From Aquimarina muelleri DSM 19832 (GTDB lineage: Bacteria > Bacteroidota > Bacteroidia > Flavobacteriales > Flavobacteriaceae): a stretch of 64,000 nucleotides of DNA. Shown here piece after piece: positions 1-8,829 of the stretch. A model generated the notes under the pieces. That model ran no database searches. It was not told where the DNA came from and worked only from the letters and a program-made list of their open reading frames with translations. Numbering within the stretch: the first letter of the stretch is position 1; the number at the start of each line of letters is the position of its first letter. Position numbers and translations under genes: made by a program. The stretch spans positions 152,929-216,928 of the forward strand of contig NZ_AUML01000004.1 in assembly GCF_000430665.1 (NCBI RefSeq), given 5' to 3'.

Positions 1-15
1 AAGAAAGACAAGTAA
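1..15 (+). CDS. 3' end of an upstream gene (partial)
   Basis: The first five codons read K-K-D-K-stop (TAA at 13-15), directly abutting the ATG of the LytTR regulator. This is consistent with the tail of a co-transcribed gene. A sensor histidine kinase is the usual partner, but that is inference. Too little is present to identify it. Confidence 0.4.
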   Translation, partial: KKDK

Positions 16-747
16 ATGAATTTAACGGCAATTATAGTAGATGATGAAGTAAATAGCAGGGCAATCCTTAGAAATTATCTAGCTAAATACTGTACGACAG
101 TTACTATTTTGGGAGAAGCAGCTAGTGTGCAAGAAACATTAGAACTCTTAAAAACAAATACTCCTGATATGTTGTTTTTGGATGTAGAGATGCCTTATGG
201 TAATGCTTTTGATTTATTAGAGCAGGTGCCTGATCGTACTTTTGAAATTGTATTTGTTACTGCCTATGATCATTATGCAGTAGATGCATTAAATGCACAG
301 GCTACCTATTACCTGTTAAAACCAATTGCTATAGATAATCTAATCAAAGCAGTGGATCATGTAACTCATATAAAGAAAAAAGAAGAGAAGCTTTTAGATG
401 CCGTTCTGGTGCCTAAAGTAACCACTGTTGAAGGTAAGATTACTATCCCGCAACAAGACGGTTTTGAGGTGTTACAGATTTTGGATATTTTGTATTGTGA
501 AGCGGATGATAATTACACAAAAATTTATCTCAATAAAGGGCAAAAATTAGTAAGCAAAACTCTTAAGTATTTTGAAGAATCTTTAAACTCGCATGGTTTT
601 CTAAGAATACATAAAAGTTATTTGGTGAATGTTAGTAAGATAGTTCGATATAGAAAAGGAAAAGGAGGAAGCGTAGTGCTTTCTTCTGGCAAAGAACTAG
701 CCGTTTCTTCTTCTAAAAAAGCAGTGTTGTTGGATTATTTTAAGTAA
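16..747 (+). CDS. LytTR-family two-component response regulator
   Basis: This 243-residue cytoplasmic DNA-binding response regulator has an N-terminal receiver domain (about 1-120). The acidic pair D9/D10, phospho-acceptor D56 (in FLDVEMP), T82 and K102 (in LLKP) are all visible. A C-terminal LytTR DNA-binding domain follows (about 138-240), containing the typical segment FLRIHKSYLVN. The family is normally phosphorylated by a membrane sensor kinase and then binds direct repeats in promoters. The start codon directly follows a stop codon at 13-15, suggesting translational coupling with a kinase gene outside the window. The target genes cannot be read from this sequence. Confidence 0.93.
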   Translation: MNLTAIIVDDEVNSRAILRNYLAKYCTTVTILGEAASVQETLELLKTNTPDMLFLDVEMPYGNAFDLLEQVPDRTFEIVFVTAYDHYAVDALNAQATYYLLKPIAIDNLIKAVDHVTHIKKKEEKLLDAVLVPKVTTVEGKITIPQQDGFEVLQILDILYCEADDNYTKIYLNKGQKLVSKTLKYFEESLNSHGFLRIHKSYLVNVSKIVRYRKGKGGSVVLSSGKELAVSSSKKAVLLDYFK

Positions 748-765
748 AAATTATTACGCAAACTT

Positions 766-1311
766 TTAATTTGGTAGTGTCTTGATAAAAGTAAAATAGT
801 GCTTAGCTAACTTATCTTTATCTTTTTCAGAGATAGGAGGGACTTGCCATCGTTGAGATTGTAATAGTAATAAGCTATCCGATTTTTCTTTGATATGATA
901 CTTGGTTTTTCCTCCCATAATAAATGTGATAAGCTCCTGCTCCTTTTGTTGGTATTTGCCTTGAAATTGCTGTTTTGATGCTTGTGCTGTTACTTGAGAT
1001 TTATCTTGTAGTGTTAATTTTAGTTTATCTTCTTTGGTTGTTACTATATATTCACCATTATTCGTAAATGACCACGTTGTTATTGTAAAAGGGGATGTAG
1101 CTCCACTTTTAATACCATTATTAGTATAAACGACAGAATCTAAGCGCCATTCACCAATTATAGTAGGGTGTTTACTGTATTTTGGTTTTTCAATTTCTAT
1201 TTGTAGATTTTCATAAGTTGTTTCTGTAGGAAGATCCTGTTTTTTCAGATTATTACAGCTATAAAATAAGACAAATAAAAAAGTAAATGCCAGACAAGGT
1301 ATTGTTTTCAT
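766..1311 (-). CDS. Lipoprotein of unknown function (lipocalin-like size)
   Basis: About 181 residues from the ATG at 1311. An upstream ATG at 1413 is open, but it would begin inside a dispersed intergenic repeat and mask the signal. From 1311 the protein starts with a hydrophobic segment ending in LFYSC, a lipoprotein signal with a lipidated Cys. The mature part contains a GEWRLDS motif and later WSFTNNGEYIV, like small lipocalin-type or DUF4923-like lipoproteins that report 'weight of evidence' on beta-strands only. The family is not firmly recognised. It converges with the LytTR regulator and lies downstream of murI, with the repeat between them. Confidence 0.6.
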   Translation of the reverse strand: MKTIPCLAFTFLFVLFYSCNNLKKQDLPTETTYENLQIEIEKPKYSKHPTIIGEWRLDSVVYTNNGIKSGATSPFTITTWSFTNNGEYIVTTKEDKLKLTLQDKSQVTAQASKQQFQGKYQQKEQELITFIMGGKTKYHIKEKSDSLLLLQSQRWQVPPISEKDKDKLAKHYFTFIKTLPN

Positions 1312-1341
1312 AAAAGAGAGAATATTTGGGTCATTTATATG

Positions 1342-1440
1342 TTTTTTAATCCACATTGTGGAGTTTAATTCTCCAAGGCTTGCCTCGAAAACAAAATATA
1401 TTTTCGGTAGCATATCTCGAGAGCTTCCCCTTAGGTTATT
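1342..1440. repeat. Dispersed intergenic element, copy A
   Basis: About 99 bp closely matching 34133-34230. Shared segments include ATCCACATTGTGGAGTTTAA (with palindrome CCACA-T-TGTGG) and GCTTGCCTCGAAAACAAAAT. It begins 5 nt beyond the murI stop codon, when read in the direction of murI transcription. The terminal hairpin that is intact in copy B is degenerate here. Confidence 0.85.
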
Positions 1441-1444
1441 CGTT

Positions 1445-2236
1445 TTAGAAGTTTAGTTGTTTTACTGTGTAATCAGTAGTGTTTCCTTTAAGTATTTCTT
1501 CTAGCACCTGTACATTACCATTAGTATACAAAATGTGTTTTCCGTTTTTTTTATTTTGGGATAAAAGATTATTTGAAGTTAATATCGTTTTGGTTTGTCT
1601 GGCAACAGCTTCTCCAGAATCGATAATAGTTACTTGTTCTGGTAACATTTTTTTTAAAATAGGGATGAGGTATGGATAATGCGTGCACCCTAAAACCAAA
1701 TAATCTATATTCTCTTTTAGCATTGGAGTTATATATGAATTTAGTAGATTATACATTTCTTTAGAATCTATTTTACCTTCTTCTATAAGCTCTACCAATC
1801 CAGCACCTACTACTTCTAGTATTTCTGTGTTTTTTGAATATAGATCAGATGTTTTAGCAAACAACTCACTGGACAGAGTTCCTTTTGTAGCTAAAACTCC
1901 TATTTTTTTTGTTTTAGTATTACTAGCGGCTGGTTTTATTGCTGGTTCAATACCAATGATGGGGATATTATAGTTAGATCGTAATACCTTTATTGCATTT
2001 GTAGTCGCGGTATTACAAGCAATAATAATTATTTTACAATTAAGGTCTACTAGTTTTTTTGTGTTTTTAATGCTCAAGGCTGTGATCTCTTCCTTACTTC
2101 GTTTGCCATACGGAGCATATTTACTATCTGCCAAAAAGATAGTGTCTTCATTTGGCAATAACAGAGAGATTTCTTTCCAGATGGAGGTGCCACCAATACC
2201 AGAATCAAAGATGCCTATAGGTTGATTTTGTAGCAT
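1445..2236 (-). CDS. murI: Glutamate racemase
   Basis: Converts L-glutamate to D-glutamate for peptidoglycan precursor synthesis in the cytoplasm. The 263 residues match the usual length. The N-terminal motif GIFDSGIGG supplies D11/S12. The two catalytic cysteines are C74 (in ACNTATTNA) and C184 (in GCTHYPYL), followed by H186. The gene lies downstream of the envelope-biogenesis genes but is separated from the ompH gene by a hairpin terminator, so it probably has its own promoter in the gap at 2237-2265. Confidence 0.96.
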   Translation of the reverse strand: MLQNQPIGIFDSGIGGTSIWKEISLLLPNEDTIFLADSKYAPYGKRSKEEITALSIKNTKKLVDLNCKIIIIACNTATTNAIKVLRSNYNIPIIGIEPAIKPAASNTKTKKIGVLATKGTLSSELFAKTSDLYSKNTEILEVVGAGLVELIEEGKIDSKEMYNLLNSYITPMLKENIDYLVLGCTHYPYLIPILKKMLPEQVTIIDSGEAVARQTKTILTSNNLLSQNKKNGKHILYTNGNVQVLEEILKGNTTDYTVKQLNF

Positions 2237-2265
2237 TATAGAGTAATTAATAATTTATCAAAAAT

Positions 2266-2298
2266 AAAAAAACAGTGAGAAGACTTCCCACTGTTTTT
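2266..2298 (-). terminator. Rho-independent terminator after the bamA-ompH operon
   Basis: On the minus strand a CAGTG/CACTG stem with an 11-nt spacer is flanked by an A-run and followed by a T-run. It sits between the second ompH stop (2328) and the murI start (2236). Confidence 0.7.
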
Positions 2299-2327
2299 GA
2301 TTTTTTACAAAAGATTAGGAGTGATAT

Positions 2328-2837
2328 TTAGATTCCTAAGTCTTTTTTAACATCTGCCATAAGGTTTTTACCATCTGCCATAATTACCCCTGTACCTGTA
2401 GTAGAATCTAGTACATATTCAAATCCTTGCGCTCTTGCTACTTTTTGGATAGATGTACGTGCTTTTTCATATATAGGCTTCATTAATTCGATTTCTTTTT
2501 TCTGAAGATCCTGAAGTGCATTTTGTCTGTAATCGTTGATACTTTTTTCTGTTGCCTGTACTTCTTGAGCTCTTTTTCCGTTTTCCTCTTCTGTTTTGGT
2601 AGGAGCTTCAGATTGGTATTTTTTCATTGTATTTTGCAACTCTAACACCATGTTTCTAATTTCTGCATCATAAGTTTTGTTCAATTTTTCAATCTCACTT
2701 TTTGCTGCTTTAAATGCAGGCATTGTTTCTACTAACTCTTGCGATGCAATATGTGCTACTTTGGATTGAGCATTCATATAACTTGTGGTTCCTATGGTAA
2801 GTGCAATAGCTACTAGTAATGTTCTAAACTGTTTCAT
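2328..2837 (-). CDS. OmpH/Skp-family periplasmic chaperone
   Basis: 169 residues with a cleavable N-terminal signal peptide (hydrophobic stretch ending near MNAQ). The rest is the typical OmpH/Skp fold: a short beta segment, then a long Lys/Glu/Gln-rich coiled coil (about 45-125), and a closing segment FEYVLDSTTGTGVIMADG. Skp-type trimers hold unfolded outer-membrane proteins in the periplasm and deliver them to BamA. It is the last gene of the porG-uppS-bamA-ompH-ompH block, 39 nt after the first ompH copy, and is followed by a terminator. Confidence 0.92.
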   Translation of the reverse strand: MKQFRTLLVAIALTIGTTSYMNAQSKVAHIASQELVETMPAFKAAKSEIEKLNKTYDAEIRNMVLELQNTMKKYQSEAPTKTEEENGKRAQEVQATEKSINDYRQNALQDLQKKEIELMKPIYEKARTSIQKVARAQGFEYVLDSTTGTGVIMADGKNLMADVKKDLGI

Positions 2838-2876
2838 TTGTAAGTAATATTAAAGGGTGTTATAAATTTATAATTT

Positions 2877-3728
2877 TTAGTTGTCTTCTTTGATTCCCGA
2901 ATCAGAAGAATCGTTGTTTTTTAAATTTTCTTTCTTTTCTTTTAATGTATTGATAGAGTCTCTTTTTCGTTTTTGCAATTCTAATAATTTCGCTCTTCTT
3001 TCTTCAAATTCTTTCTTTTTTGCAGCTCTAATAGAATCTCTTTCCGCTTTGCGTTCTTCTAGAAGTTGTTCTCTTTCAGATAGTCTTTTTTGTGTTTCTC
3101 TTTCTCTGTCTGTAATTTCTTTTTCTTGCTCTACATTTCTGTCTTCATCTCTTTCGAGAGCTTTCTTTTCTTTTTTACTATTTAGTTGTTTTCTTTTAGA
3201 AGCTCTAGTTATTCTAAGTAATACCTGATCACTTATATCAAATCGATCTGCAGAATATAACATTACCAAATCGGCAGATTTATCAAAAATAAAATCATAT
3301 TTTTTGTTTTTTGCAATTTCTTGAACTGCGACAAAAACTTGATCTTGTACCGGTTGAACTAGCCTTTTTTTCTGAATAAATAAATCTCCATTTGGACCAA
3401 ATCGTTTTTGTTGATATTCTAATATTTCTTTTTCTTTAAAAAATATATCTTCTTCTTTTTCTTCAATTAGTTCTTTGGTTAATAGGACTCTTTCATTATT
3501 AAGCTCTTTGCGCATTTCTTCAACATCTTTTAGTTCTGCTTCTATCTCTACTTTCCATTTTTGTACTTTGGTTTCAAGCGCTCCAGAAGCTTCGTTATAT
3601 TCTGGAACATTTTCTAGAATATAATCCATGTCGATATAGCCAATCCTAATACCTTTTTGTGCTTGTGTTAGGTTTGTGAAAAATAAACAACTTATTGCTG
3701 CAACTAGTAAAAGACCCTTTGTTTTCAT
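2877..3728 (-). CDS. OmpH/Skp-family chaperone with long charged C-terminal extension
   Basis: 283 residues. A signal peptide (about 1-23, ending LTQAQ) precedes an OmpH core (about 28-175) with GYIDMDYILENVPEY near its start and YDFIFDKSADLVML near its end. A highly charged tail of about 100 residues follows, rich in Arg/Glu/Lys, probably a coiled coil. The tail makes it much longer than its neighbour (169 residues). Tandem OmpH genes after bamA are usual in Bacteroidetes. It probably acts as a periplasmic chaperone for outer-membrane proteins. The tail's function is unknown. Confidence 0.9.
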   Translation of the reverse strand: MKTKGLLLVAAISCLFFTNLTQAQKGIRIGYIDMDYILENVPEYNEASGALETKVQKWKVEIEAELKDVEEMRKELNNERVLLTKELIEEKEEDIFFKEKEILEYQQKRFGPNGDLFIQKKRLVQPVQDQVFVAVQEIAKNKKYDFIFDKSADLVMLYSADRFDISDQVLLRITRASKRKQLNSKKEKKALERDEDRNVEQEKEITDRERETQKRLSEREQLLEERKAERDSIRAAKKKEFEERRAKLLELQKRKRDSINTLKEKKENLKNNDSSDSGIKEDN

Positions 3729-3764
3729 AATTTGTGTGTATATTGAAATAATCGTGCCAAAAAA

Positions 3765-6380
3765 TTAAAACTGTTGTCCTATGATAAAATGGGGTTCCCA
3801 TCCGTTTGGTTCATTTGTTCCTGGAATGGGATCAAATCCATATCCGAAATCCATACCAAGCAATCCAAAAGCTGGCATAAAGATACGTAAACCTACTCCG
3901 GCAGAGCGACTTAATTGAAAAGGATTGAATCTTTTGAAGCTGTCATAAGTAGCTCCTCCTTCTATAAATCCTAACATATATATAGACGCTGCTGGCTTTA
4001 ATGTTATAGGATAACGAAGTTCTAACGAATATTTATTATAAATTGTTGTTCCATCGGCATCAAAATCTTGACTATTAGCTCTACTAGCAGGTGTTAGAGA
4101 CCGATCTTTATACCCTCTTAGTGCTACGATTTCTCTACCATCAAGGCTATTTGCACCTAGTTGAGTTCCTCCTAAGAAAAAACGTTCGAAAGGAATATTT
4201 CCTCTATCGTTATTATAAGCTCCTAAGAAACCGTATTCTACACTTGTTTTTAGAACTAGTGGGTTTTTGCCTAGCTTAACTAAACTAGTATACCATGAAC
4301 CATCAAATTTTAGTTTGTAATATTCTAACCACTTAAAACGCTCTTGATCAATCTCTCCTATTTCCTTATATCGTTCTAAGTTTATACTAGGATTATTAAT
4401 AATCCCAGGGTTTTCATTTTCGATTGTATCTCTTCTGTCTTTTAATGCGCTATAATCTACACCATCAAACAGAGAATATGGAACAGATAGTTTTGCAACT
4501 ATATTAAATTCGGATCCACCTGTGGGGAAAACAGGGTTTATGGTAGTGTTATTTCTGTTAAGCCCTATAGTATAAGACAAATCATTAGCAAAACCATTAC
4601 CAAAAGTAAATAGTCGTGTGTTGTAATTTTTAAGATTATAATGTCTTACACTAACTGCTTGGGATAGTGTAAAATAGTTGTCGGGCCAATTTAATCTTTT
4701 TGCGATACCAATGGATCCTCCTGTTATTAAAAACTTGTTATTTCTATTTACATCTCTACGATTAGTAAGCAAATATTGTATAGTGTGAGAGAAAGAAGTA
4801 GATAATTGATACGGTCTTTTTCCTCCAAGCCAAGGTTCTACAAATGAAAGACTGTAGGTTTGAAAAGATCTACTTGCTTGGGCTCTGACTCTAAGGGTTT
4901 GTCCATCTCCCATTGGTAGGGGGCTATAGGAGTCTTTATTAAAGATGTTTCGGATAGAGAAATTACTAAATGCTAATCCTAGTGTACCTACAAAACCACC
5001 TCCGCCAAAACCTCCTTGAAGCTCAATTTGACTAGATCCTTTTTCTACCAAAGGATAGTTAATATCTATAGTTCCTGCTTGTGGATTTGCATTTTTAAAT
5101 TGAGGTTCTAATTGTTCAGGATCAAAAAATCCTAACTGTCCCAATTCTCTAACTGTGCGAACAACAAGTTCTTTGCTGTAGCGTTGACCAGGCTTTGTTC
5201 TAAGTGTTCTATAAATCACATGGTCATTTGTTTTGTCATTTCCGCTAATTGTAATATGTTCAAAGTGAGTTAGTTTCCCTTCTCTTATTCTGATTTCAAA
5301 GTCTATGGTGTCATTATAGACTTTAGTCTCTACAGCATCAATAGAAGAAAATAAATACCCATTGTTTTGGTATAGGTTAGTAAGATCATCTGCATCAGGT
5401 TTGCTATTATCTGAAACTTGCTTTTCCAAAAGAACACCGTTGTAAACCTCTCCTTTTTTAATAACTAATTGTCTTGCTAATTGTCGATCTGTGTATACAC
5501 TATTTCCTAAAAATGTAATATTACCAAAGTAATGTTTATTACCTTCATCTATATTAAGGTTTAAAGACACACTTTTATCACTTTCTATAACTAAGCTATC
5601 CGAAGTAATACGAGCATCTCTATATCCTTTTTCTTTATATTTTATAATGATATTATTTTTGTCTTCTTCGTAATCTGCTCGTATATATTTTGATCGTTTC
5701 CAGAATCTTAATGGTTTTCTGCGTTTAGTGTTTTTCATAGCGCTACGAACCATTGCGTCAGTAAGTTGTTGATTACCTTCGATATTGATATTGTCTACTT
5801 TAACTTTATCTCCTTTATCGATAAGAATTACCATATTTACCTTATTGTTAACTACTGTGTCTTTAACAGGTATAGTGTTGATAACAACTTTTGTATTTAG
5901 GAAACCATCTTTTCTGTACTTATTTGAAATAAAGTTACGAGTAGTGGTTATAAGGTTTTCCGTTACTTTAGCTCCTTTGGTTAGCCCATTGTCTTTGATT
6001 AACTGTTCGGATTTACGCTTTTTAACACCTTTTATTCGAATTTGATTTAGTTCTGCTACTTCTTGAATGTTAATTTCAAGATCAGCTACATCGCCATTTA
6101 CATTACTTATGTAAAAATTAATATCACTAAATAATTCAAGATCCCATAATTTTTTGATGACTTTGCTTATTCGATCTCCGGGAAGAAAAATGCGTTCTCC
6201 CTTTTTAAGTCCGGTAAAAGTAATTACGGTGTTTTCATTATAACTGGTTATACCAGTTACTTTAATATCTCCAATGGTGTATTGTTTCCCGTTAGCACTA
6301 GGTATATTTTGTGCAAAAAGTGATGTTGATATTAATAATGCGAGTAACGTAAAATACGCAATAGGTAATTTTTTTGTCAT
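3765..6380 (-). CDS. bamA: Outer membrane protein assembly factor BamA
   Basis: Start set at the ATG at 6380 (871 residues). It gives a clean signal peptide (MTKKLPIAYF... ending LFAQ) and lies 4 nt from the uppS stop. The longer open frame to 6554 overlaps uppS and would bury the signal. The N-terminal half contains repeated POTRA domains (for example IKVTGITSYNENTVI and VDNINIEGNQQLT). The C-terminal half is a 16-strand-type Omp85 barrel that ends in an aromatic residue (IIGQQF). BamA folds and inserts beta-barrel proteins into the outer membrane. The adjacent ompH genes encode its chaperone partners. Confidence 0.96.
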   Translation of the reverse strand: MTKKLPIAYFTLLALLISTSLFAQNIPSANGKQYTIGDIKVTGITSYNENTVITFTGLKKGERIFLPGDRISKVIKKLWDLELFSDINFYISNVNGDVADLEINIQEVAELNQIRIKGVKKRKSEQLIKDNGLTKGAKVTENLITTTRNFISNKYRKDGFLNTKVVINTIPVKDTVVNNKVNMVILIDKGDKVKVDNINIEGNQQLTDAMVRSAMKNTKRRKPLRFWKRSKYIRADYEEDKNNIIIKYKEKGYRDARITSDSLVIESDKSVSLNLNIDEGNKHYFGNITFLGNSVYTDRQLARQLVIKKGEVYNGVLLEKQVSDNSKPDADDLTNLYQNNGYLFSSIDAVETKVYNDTIDFEIRIREGKLTHFEHITISGNDKTNDHVIYRTLRTKPGQRYSKELVVRTVRELGQLGFFDPEQLEPQFKNANPQAGTIDINYPLVEKGSSQIELQGGFGGGGFVGTLGLAFSNFSIRNIFNKDSYSPLPMGDGQTLRVRAQASRSFQTYSLSFVEPWLGGKRPYQLSTSFSHTIQYLLTNRRDVNRNNKFLITGGSIGIAKRLNWPDNYFTLSQAVSVRHYNLKNYNTRLFTFGNGFANDLSYTIGLNRNNTTINPVFPTGGSEFNIVAKLSVPYSLFDGVDYSALKDRRDTIENENPGIINNPSINLERYKEIGEIDQERFKWLEYYKLKFDGSWYTSLVKLGKNPLVLKTSVEYGFLGAYNNDRGNIPFERFFLGGTQLGANSLDGREIVALRGYKDRSLTPASRANSQDFDADGTTIYNKYSLELRYPITLKPAASIYMLGFIEGGATYDSFKRFNPFQLSRSAGVGLRIFMPAFGLLGMDFGYGFDPIPGTNEPNGWEPHFIIGQQF

Positions 6381-6384
6381 TTCT

Positions 6385-7122
6385 TTAACTGAGCTGCTCA
6401 CTAGTTTTTCCAAATCTTCTTTCTCTTTTTTGATAATTGAATATGGCCTCGAATAAATCTTCTTTTTTAAAATCTGGCCATAAAATTTCTGTAAAATATA
6501 ATTCTGCATACGCAATCTGCCATAATAAAAAATTACTAATACGTTGTTCTCCACTGGTGCGTATTAATAAATCTACATCTGGTAGATTTTTTGTATACAA
6601 ATGCTCATTAATGACTGATTCATTTATAAGATGTGGCGAAATTACATCATTTTTAACTTTAATGCTTATTTCTTGAATAGTTTTTATAAGCTCTTCCCGA
6701 CTTCCGTAACTTAGTGCAAGGGTAAGCGTCATGTGACTATTAGTTTTTGTTTTTTCTATAACCTGCAAAAGTTCGGTTCTTGCTTTTTTTGGTAAAGATT
6801 GCAAATTTCCAATAGCATTAAGCTTTATATTGTTGTTTTGTAGTGTTTTAATCTCTTTTTTTAAAGCGTTTACTAAAAGCTTCATCAAGGTGTCTACTTC
6901 AAGTTTTGGTCTGTTCCAGTTCTCTGTAGAAAACGCGTAAAGAGTAAGGTATTTAACCCCGATTTCAGCACAATTTTCTACTACTTCACGAACGGCTTTA
7001 GATCCATTTTCGTGACCAACAGCTCTAAATAAACCTTTCTTTTTTGCCCATCTCCCGTTGCCGTCCATAATAATAGCAACGTGCTTTGGGATATTAGAAT
7101 TTAGTTGTTTTTTATCAATCAT
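6385..7122 (-). CDS. uppS: Undecaprenyl diphosphate synthase (cis-prenyltransferase)
   Basis: Cytoplasmic or membrane-associated enzyme that condenses isopentenyl diphosphate onto farnesyl diphosphate to make the C55 lipid carrier. Motifs are HVAIIMDGNGRWA (catalytic Asp), the TLYAFSTENWNRP region, and the C-terminal DLLIRTSGEQRISNFLLWQ. The ATG at 7122 gives 245 residues and avoids overlap with porG. An ATG at 7143 would overlap porG by 19 nt. It forms one minus-strand unit with porG upstream and bamA 4 nt downstream. Confidence 0.95.
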   Translation of the reverse strand: MIDKKQLNSNIPKHVAIIMDGNGRWAKKKGLFRAVGHENGSKAVREVVENCAEIGVKYLTLYAFSTENWNRPKLEVDTLMKLLVNALKKEIKTLQNNNIKLNAIGNLQSLPKKARTELLQVIEKTKTNSHMTLTLALSYGSREELIKTIQEISIKVKNDVISPHLINESVINEHLYTKNLPDVDLLIRTSGEQRISNFLLWQIAYAELYFTEILWPDFKKEDLFEAIFNYQKRERRFGKTSEQLS

Positions 7123-7124
7123 TT

Positions 7125-7802
7125 TTAAAAAGCACAATAACAAGGTATCTTACCCCATGTGTAAGATATTGTTATGCCGGTAAATATGTACCAGTCGTTG
7201 TTGTTTAAATTACCAAATCCAGTACCAAACCTGTCGTCAGGATTACTACCATCTATATTGTCTGTAAATGTATATCTTGCACCTATTTCTGCACCTATTA
7301 CAAATTTTCGACCTAATGTTTTTTTAACACCTAATACCATTGGAATCGCAAAACTCCATTTGTCACTATATGCATCAATTTTATTATTATTATCAATGGC
7401 TTGAGCGCCATAGTTAAATGTTGTAATTCCTGAATATAGATATGGGGTAAACTGGGATTCTCCATCGTAAAGATACCAATCCCAGAAGTTAAATTCCATT
7501 CCGATAGATATTTCTTTTACAGAATTAGTGAAACTTAACCCTCTTTGTTTTCTTCTTTCGTCTCCTTTGCTGTCATTAGAATTGAGTTCTGCATATAAAA
7601 ATGATGCTCTAAATGCATGTCGTTTACTTCGGTTCCATTTTCCTATTGCTCCAAAAGCAATATCATTGGGAGAAATATAGTATGTAGATCCTACATCTCC
7701 TACATAGTTAGCTCCTCCAGCCATCAATCCTACTTCGTAAGTTTGTGACGTGATAGTTTGTGTAAAAAACACAATGATTATAAGTGATGCTAAGTATCTC
7801 AT
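7125..7802 (-). CDS. porG: PorG-type T9SS outer-membrane protein (DUF6089 family)
   Basis: 225 residues with a signal peptide (about 1-19, ending TITSQ). A beta-rich outer-membrane barrel follows, with EVGLMAGGANYVGDVG at its start and alternating aromatic strands. The family is DUF6089. In Porphyromonas gingivalis PorG sits in the same gene order (porG, uppS, bamA-like, ompH, ompH) and is needed for type IX secretion. The assignment here rests on sequence character plus this conserved order. The T9SS-type protease at 34237 is compatible with a functional system, whose other components are outside the window. Confidence 0.8.
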   Translation of the reverse strand: MRYLASLIIIVFFTQTITSQTYEVGLMAGGANYVGDVGSTYYISPNDIAFGAIGKWNRSKRHAFRASFLYAELNSNDSKGDERRKQRGLSFTNSVKEISIGMEFNFWDWYLYDGESQFTPYLYSGITTFNYGAQAIDNNNKIDAYSDKWSFAIPMVLGVKKTLGRKFVIGAEIGARYTFTDNIDGSNPDDRFGTGFGNLNNNDWYIFTGITISYTWGKIPCYCAF

Positions 7803-7901
7803 AGATTTTCAAAAGTTTGCAAATATAACAATTAACTTTACTACACAAGAATTTGAGTAAAATAGTATGAATAAAAAACACTTTTTAATGTAATTTATTG
7901 T

Positions 7902-8786
7902 TCAATTGCGTTTATCTTCCCCCCAAAGCATCTTTTTACGTAAGGTTTTTAGAAAGCTATTTTCTTTAAGTATAACCATATTGATTTTAAAAGAAGCTTT
8001 TTTGATCACTACAGTAGTCTCATTAGGTAAAGTGTGTATTCTAGAATCTAATGAAACTAGATAAGCATCTTCTCTGCCAGATACTCGTAGCTGTATTTCT
8101 TGATTGTCCGGAATAACTAAAGGTCTTGCGTTAAGATTGTGGGGTGCGATGGGGGTAAGTACCATGTTTTCTGCATCAGGAGTCATTACAGGTCCGCCAC
8201 AACTCAAAGAATACCCTGTGGAGCCCGTAGGAGTTGCTACAATTAAGCCGTCTGCCCAGTAGGTAGTGAGAAATTCATCATTAAGACTAGTGTGTACTGT
8301 TATCATAGATGTTGTATTTCTTCTGCTTACTGCAATTTCGTTCATGGCAAAATTTAATACCCCAAATTCTTCTGTTGCAGGTAGGGTTTCTATGGTAACT
8401 AGACTTCTTGGAGAGATATGGTATTCTTTATTTAAAATAAGTGCTATACTGTCTTTAATTTCTTCTTTTTGAATTGTGGCTAAAAAACCTAGCCTACCTG
8501 TGTTTATCCCTGCAATTGGTATACCAAGATCTCTTACGTATGTAATCGTTTTTAAAATGGTGCCATCTCCTCCTATACTAAAAAAAAGATCATAAGAGGT
8601 GTCTAATTCTTCAAAAGTGCTAAAATGCGAATATGTTTTAGTAATCTCATCATGAAGATTTATTAATTCCAGAAAGTTTTTTTCAATTACAACCTCGACA
8701 CTGTTTTTGTCAAGAGTTTCTAATAACTGTTGTATGTAAATTCCAGAATTTTTATGATAAAATTGACCATATATACCGATCTTCAT
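7902..8786 (-). CDS. nadK: NAD kinase
   Basis: ATP-dependent phosphorylation of NAD to NADP in the cytoplasm. The 294 residues match the bacterial family. The GGDGT motif is at 72-76 (catalytic D74). NEIAVSRR and the glycine-rich TGSTGYSLSCGGP motif form the NAD-binding core. It is in the same orientation as the porG block but separated by about 100 nt, and follows the CBS-domain gene by 43 nt. Confidence 0.95.
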   Translation of the reverse strand: MKIGIYGQFYHKNSGIYIQQLLETLDKNSVEVVIEKNFLELINLHDEITKTYSHFSTFEELDTSYDLFFSIGGDGTILKTITYVRDLGIPIAGINTGRLGFLATIQKEEIKDSIALILNKEYHISPRSLVTIETLPATEEFGVLNFAMNEIAVSRRNTTSMITVHTSLNDEFLTTYWADGLIVATPTGSTGYSLSCGGPVMTPDAENMVLTPIAPHNLNARPLVIPDNQEIQLRVSGREDAYLVSLDSRIHTLPNETTVVIKKASFKINMVILKENSFLKTLRKKMLWGEDKRN

Positions 8787-8829
8787 TATAAATTTAATTT
8801 GTGTTAATGATGGGTTGAGTATACTAATT

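Noticed and set aside
766..1413. Longer form of the lipoprotein starting at 1413
   Set aside because: The extra N-terminus is translated from the dispersed repeat and would hide the lipoprotein signal. The ATG at 1311 is preferred.
3765..6554. Longer form of BamA starting at 6554
   Set aside because: It overlaps uppS by about 170 nt and buries the signal peptide that begins at 6380.
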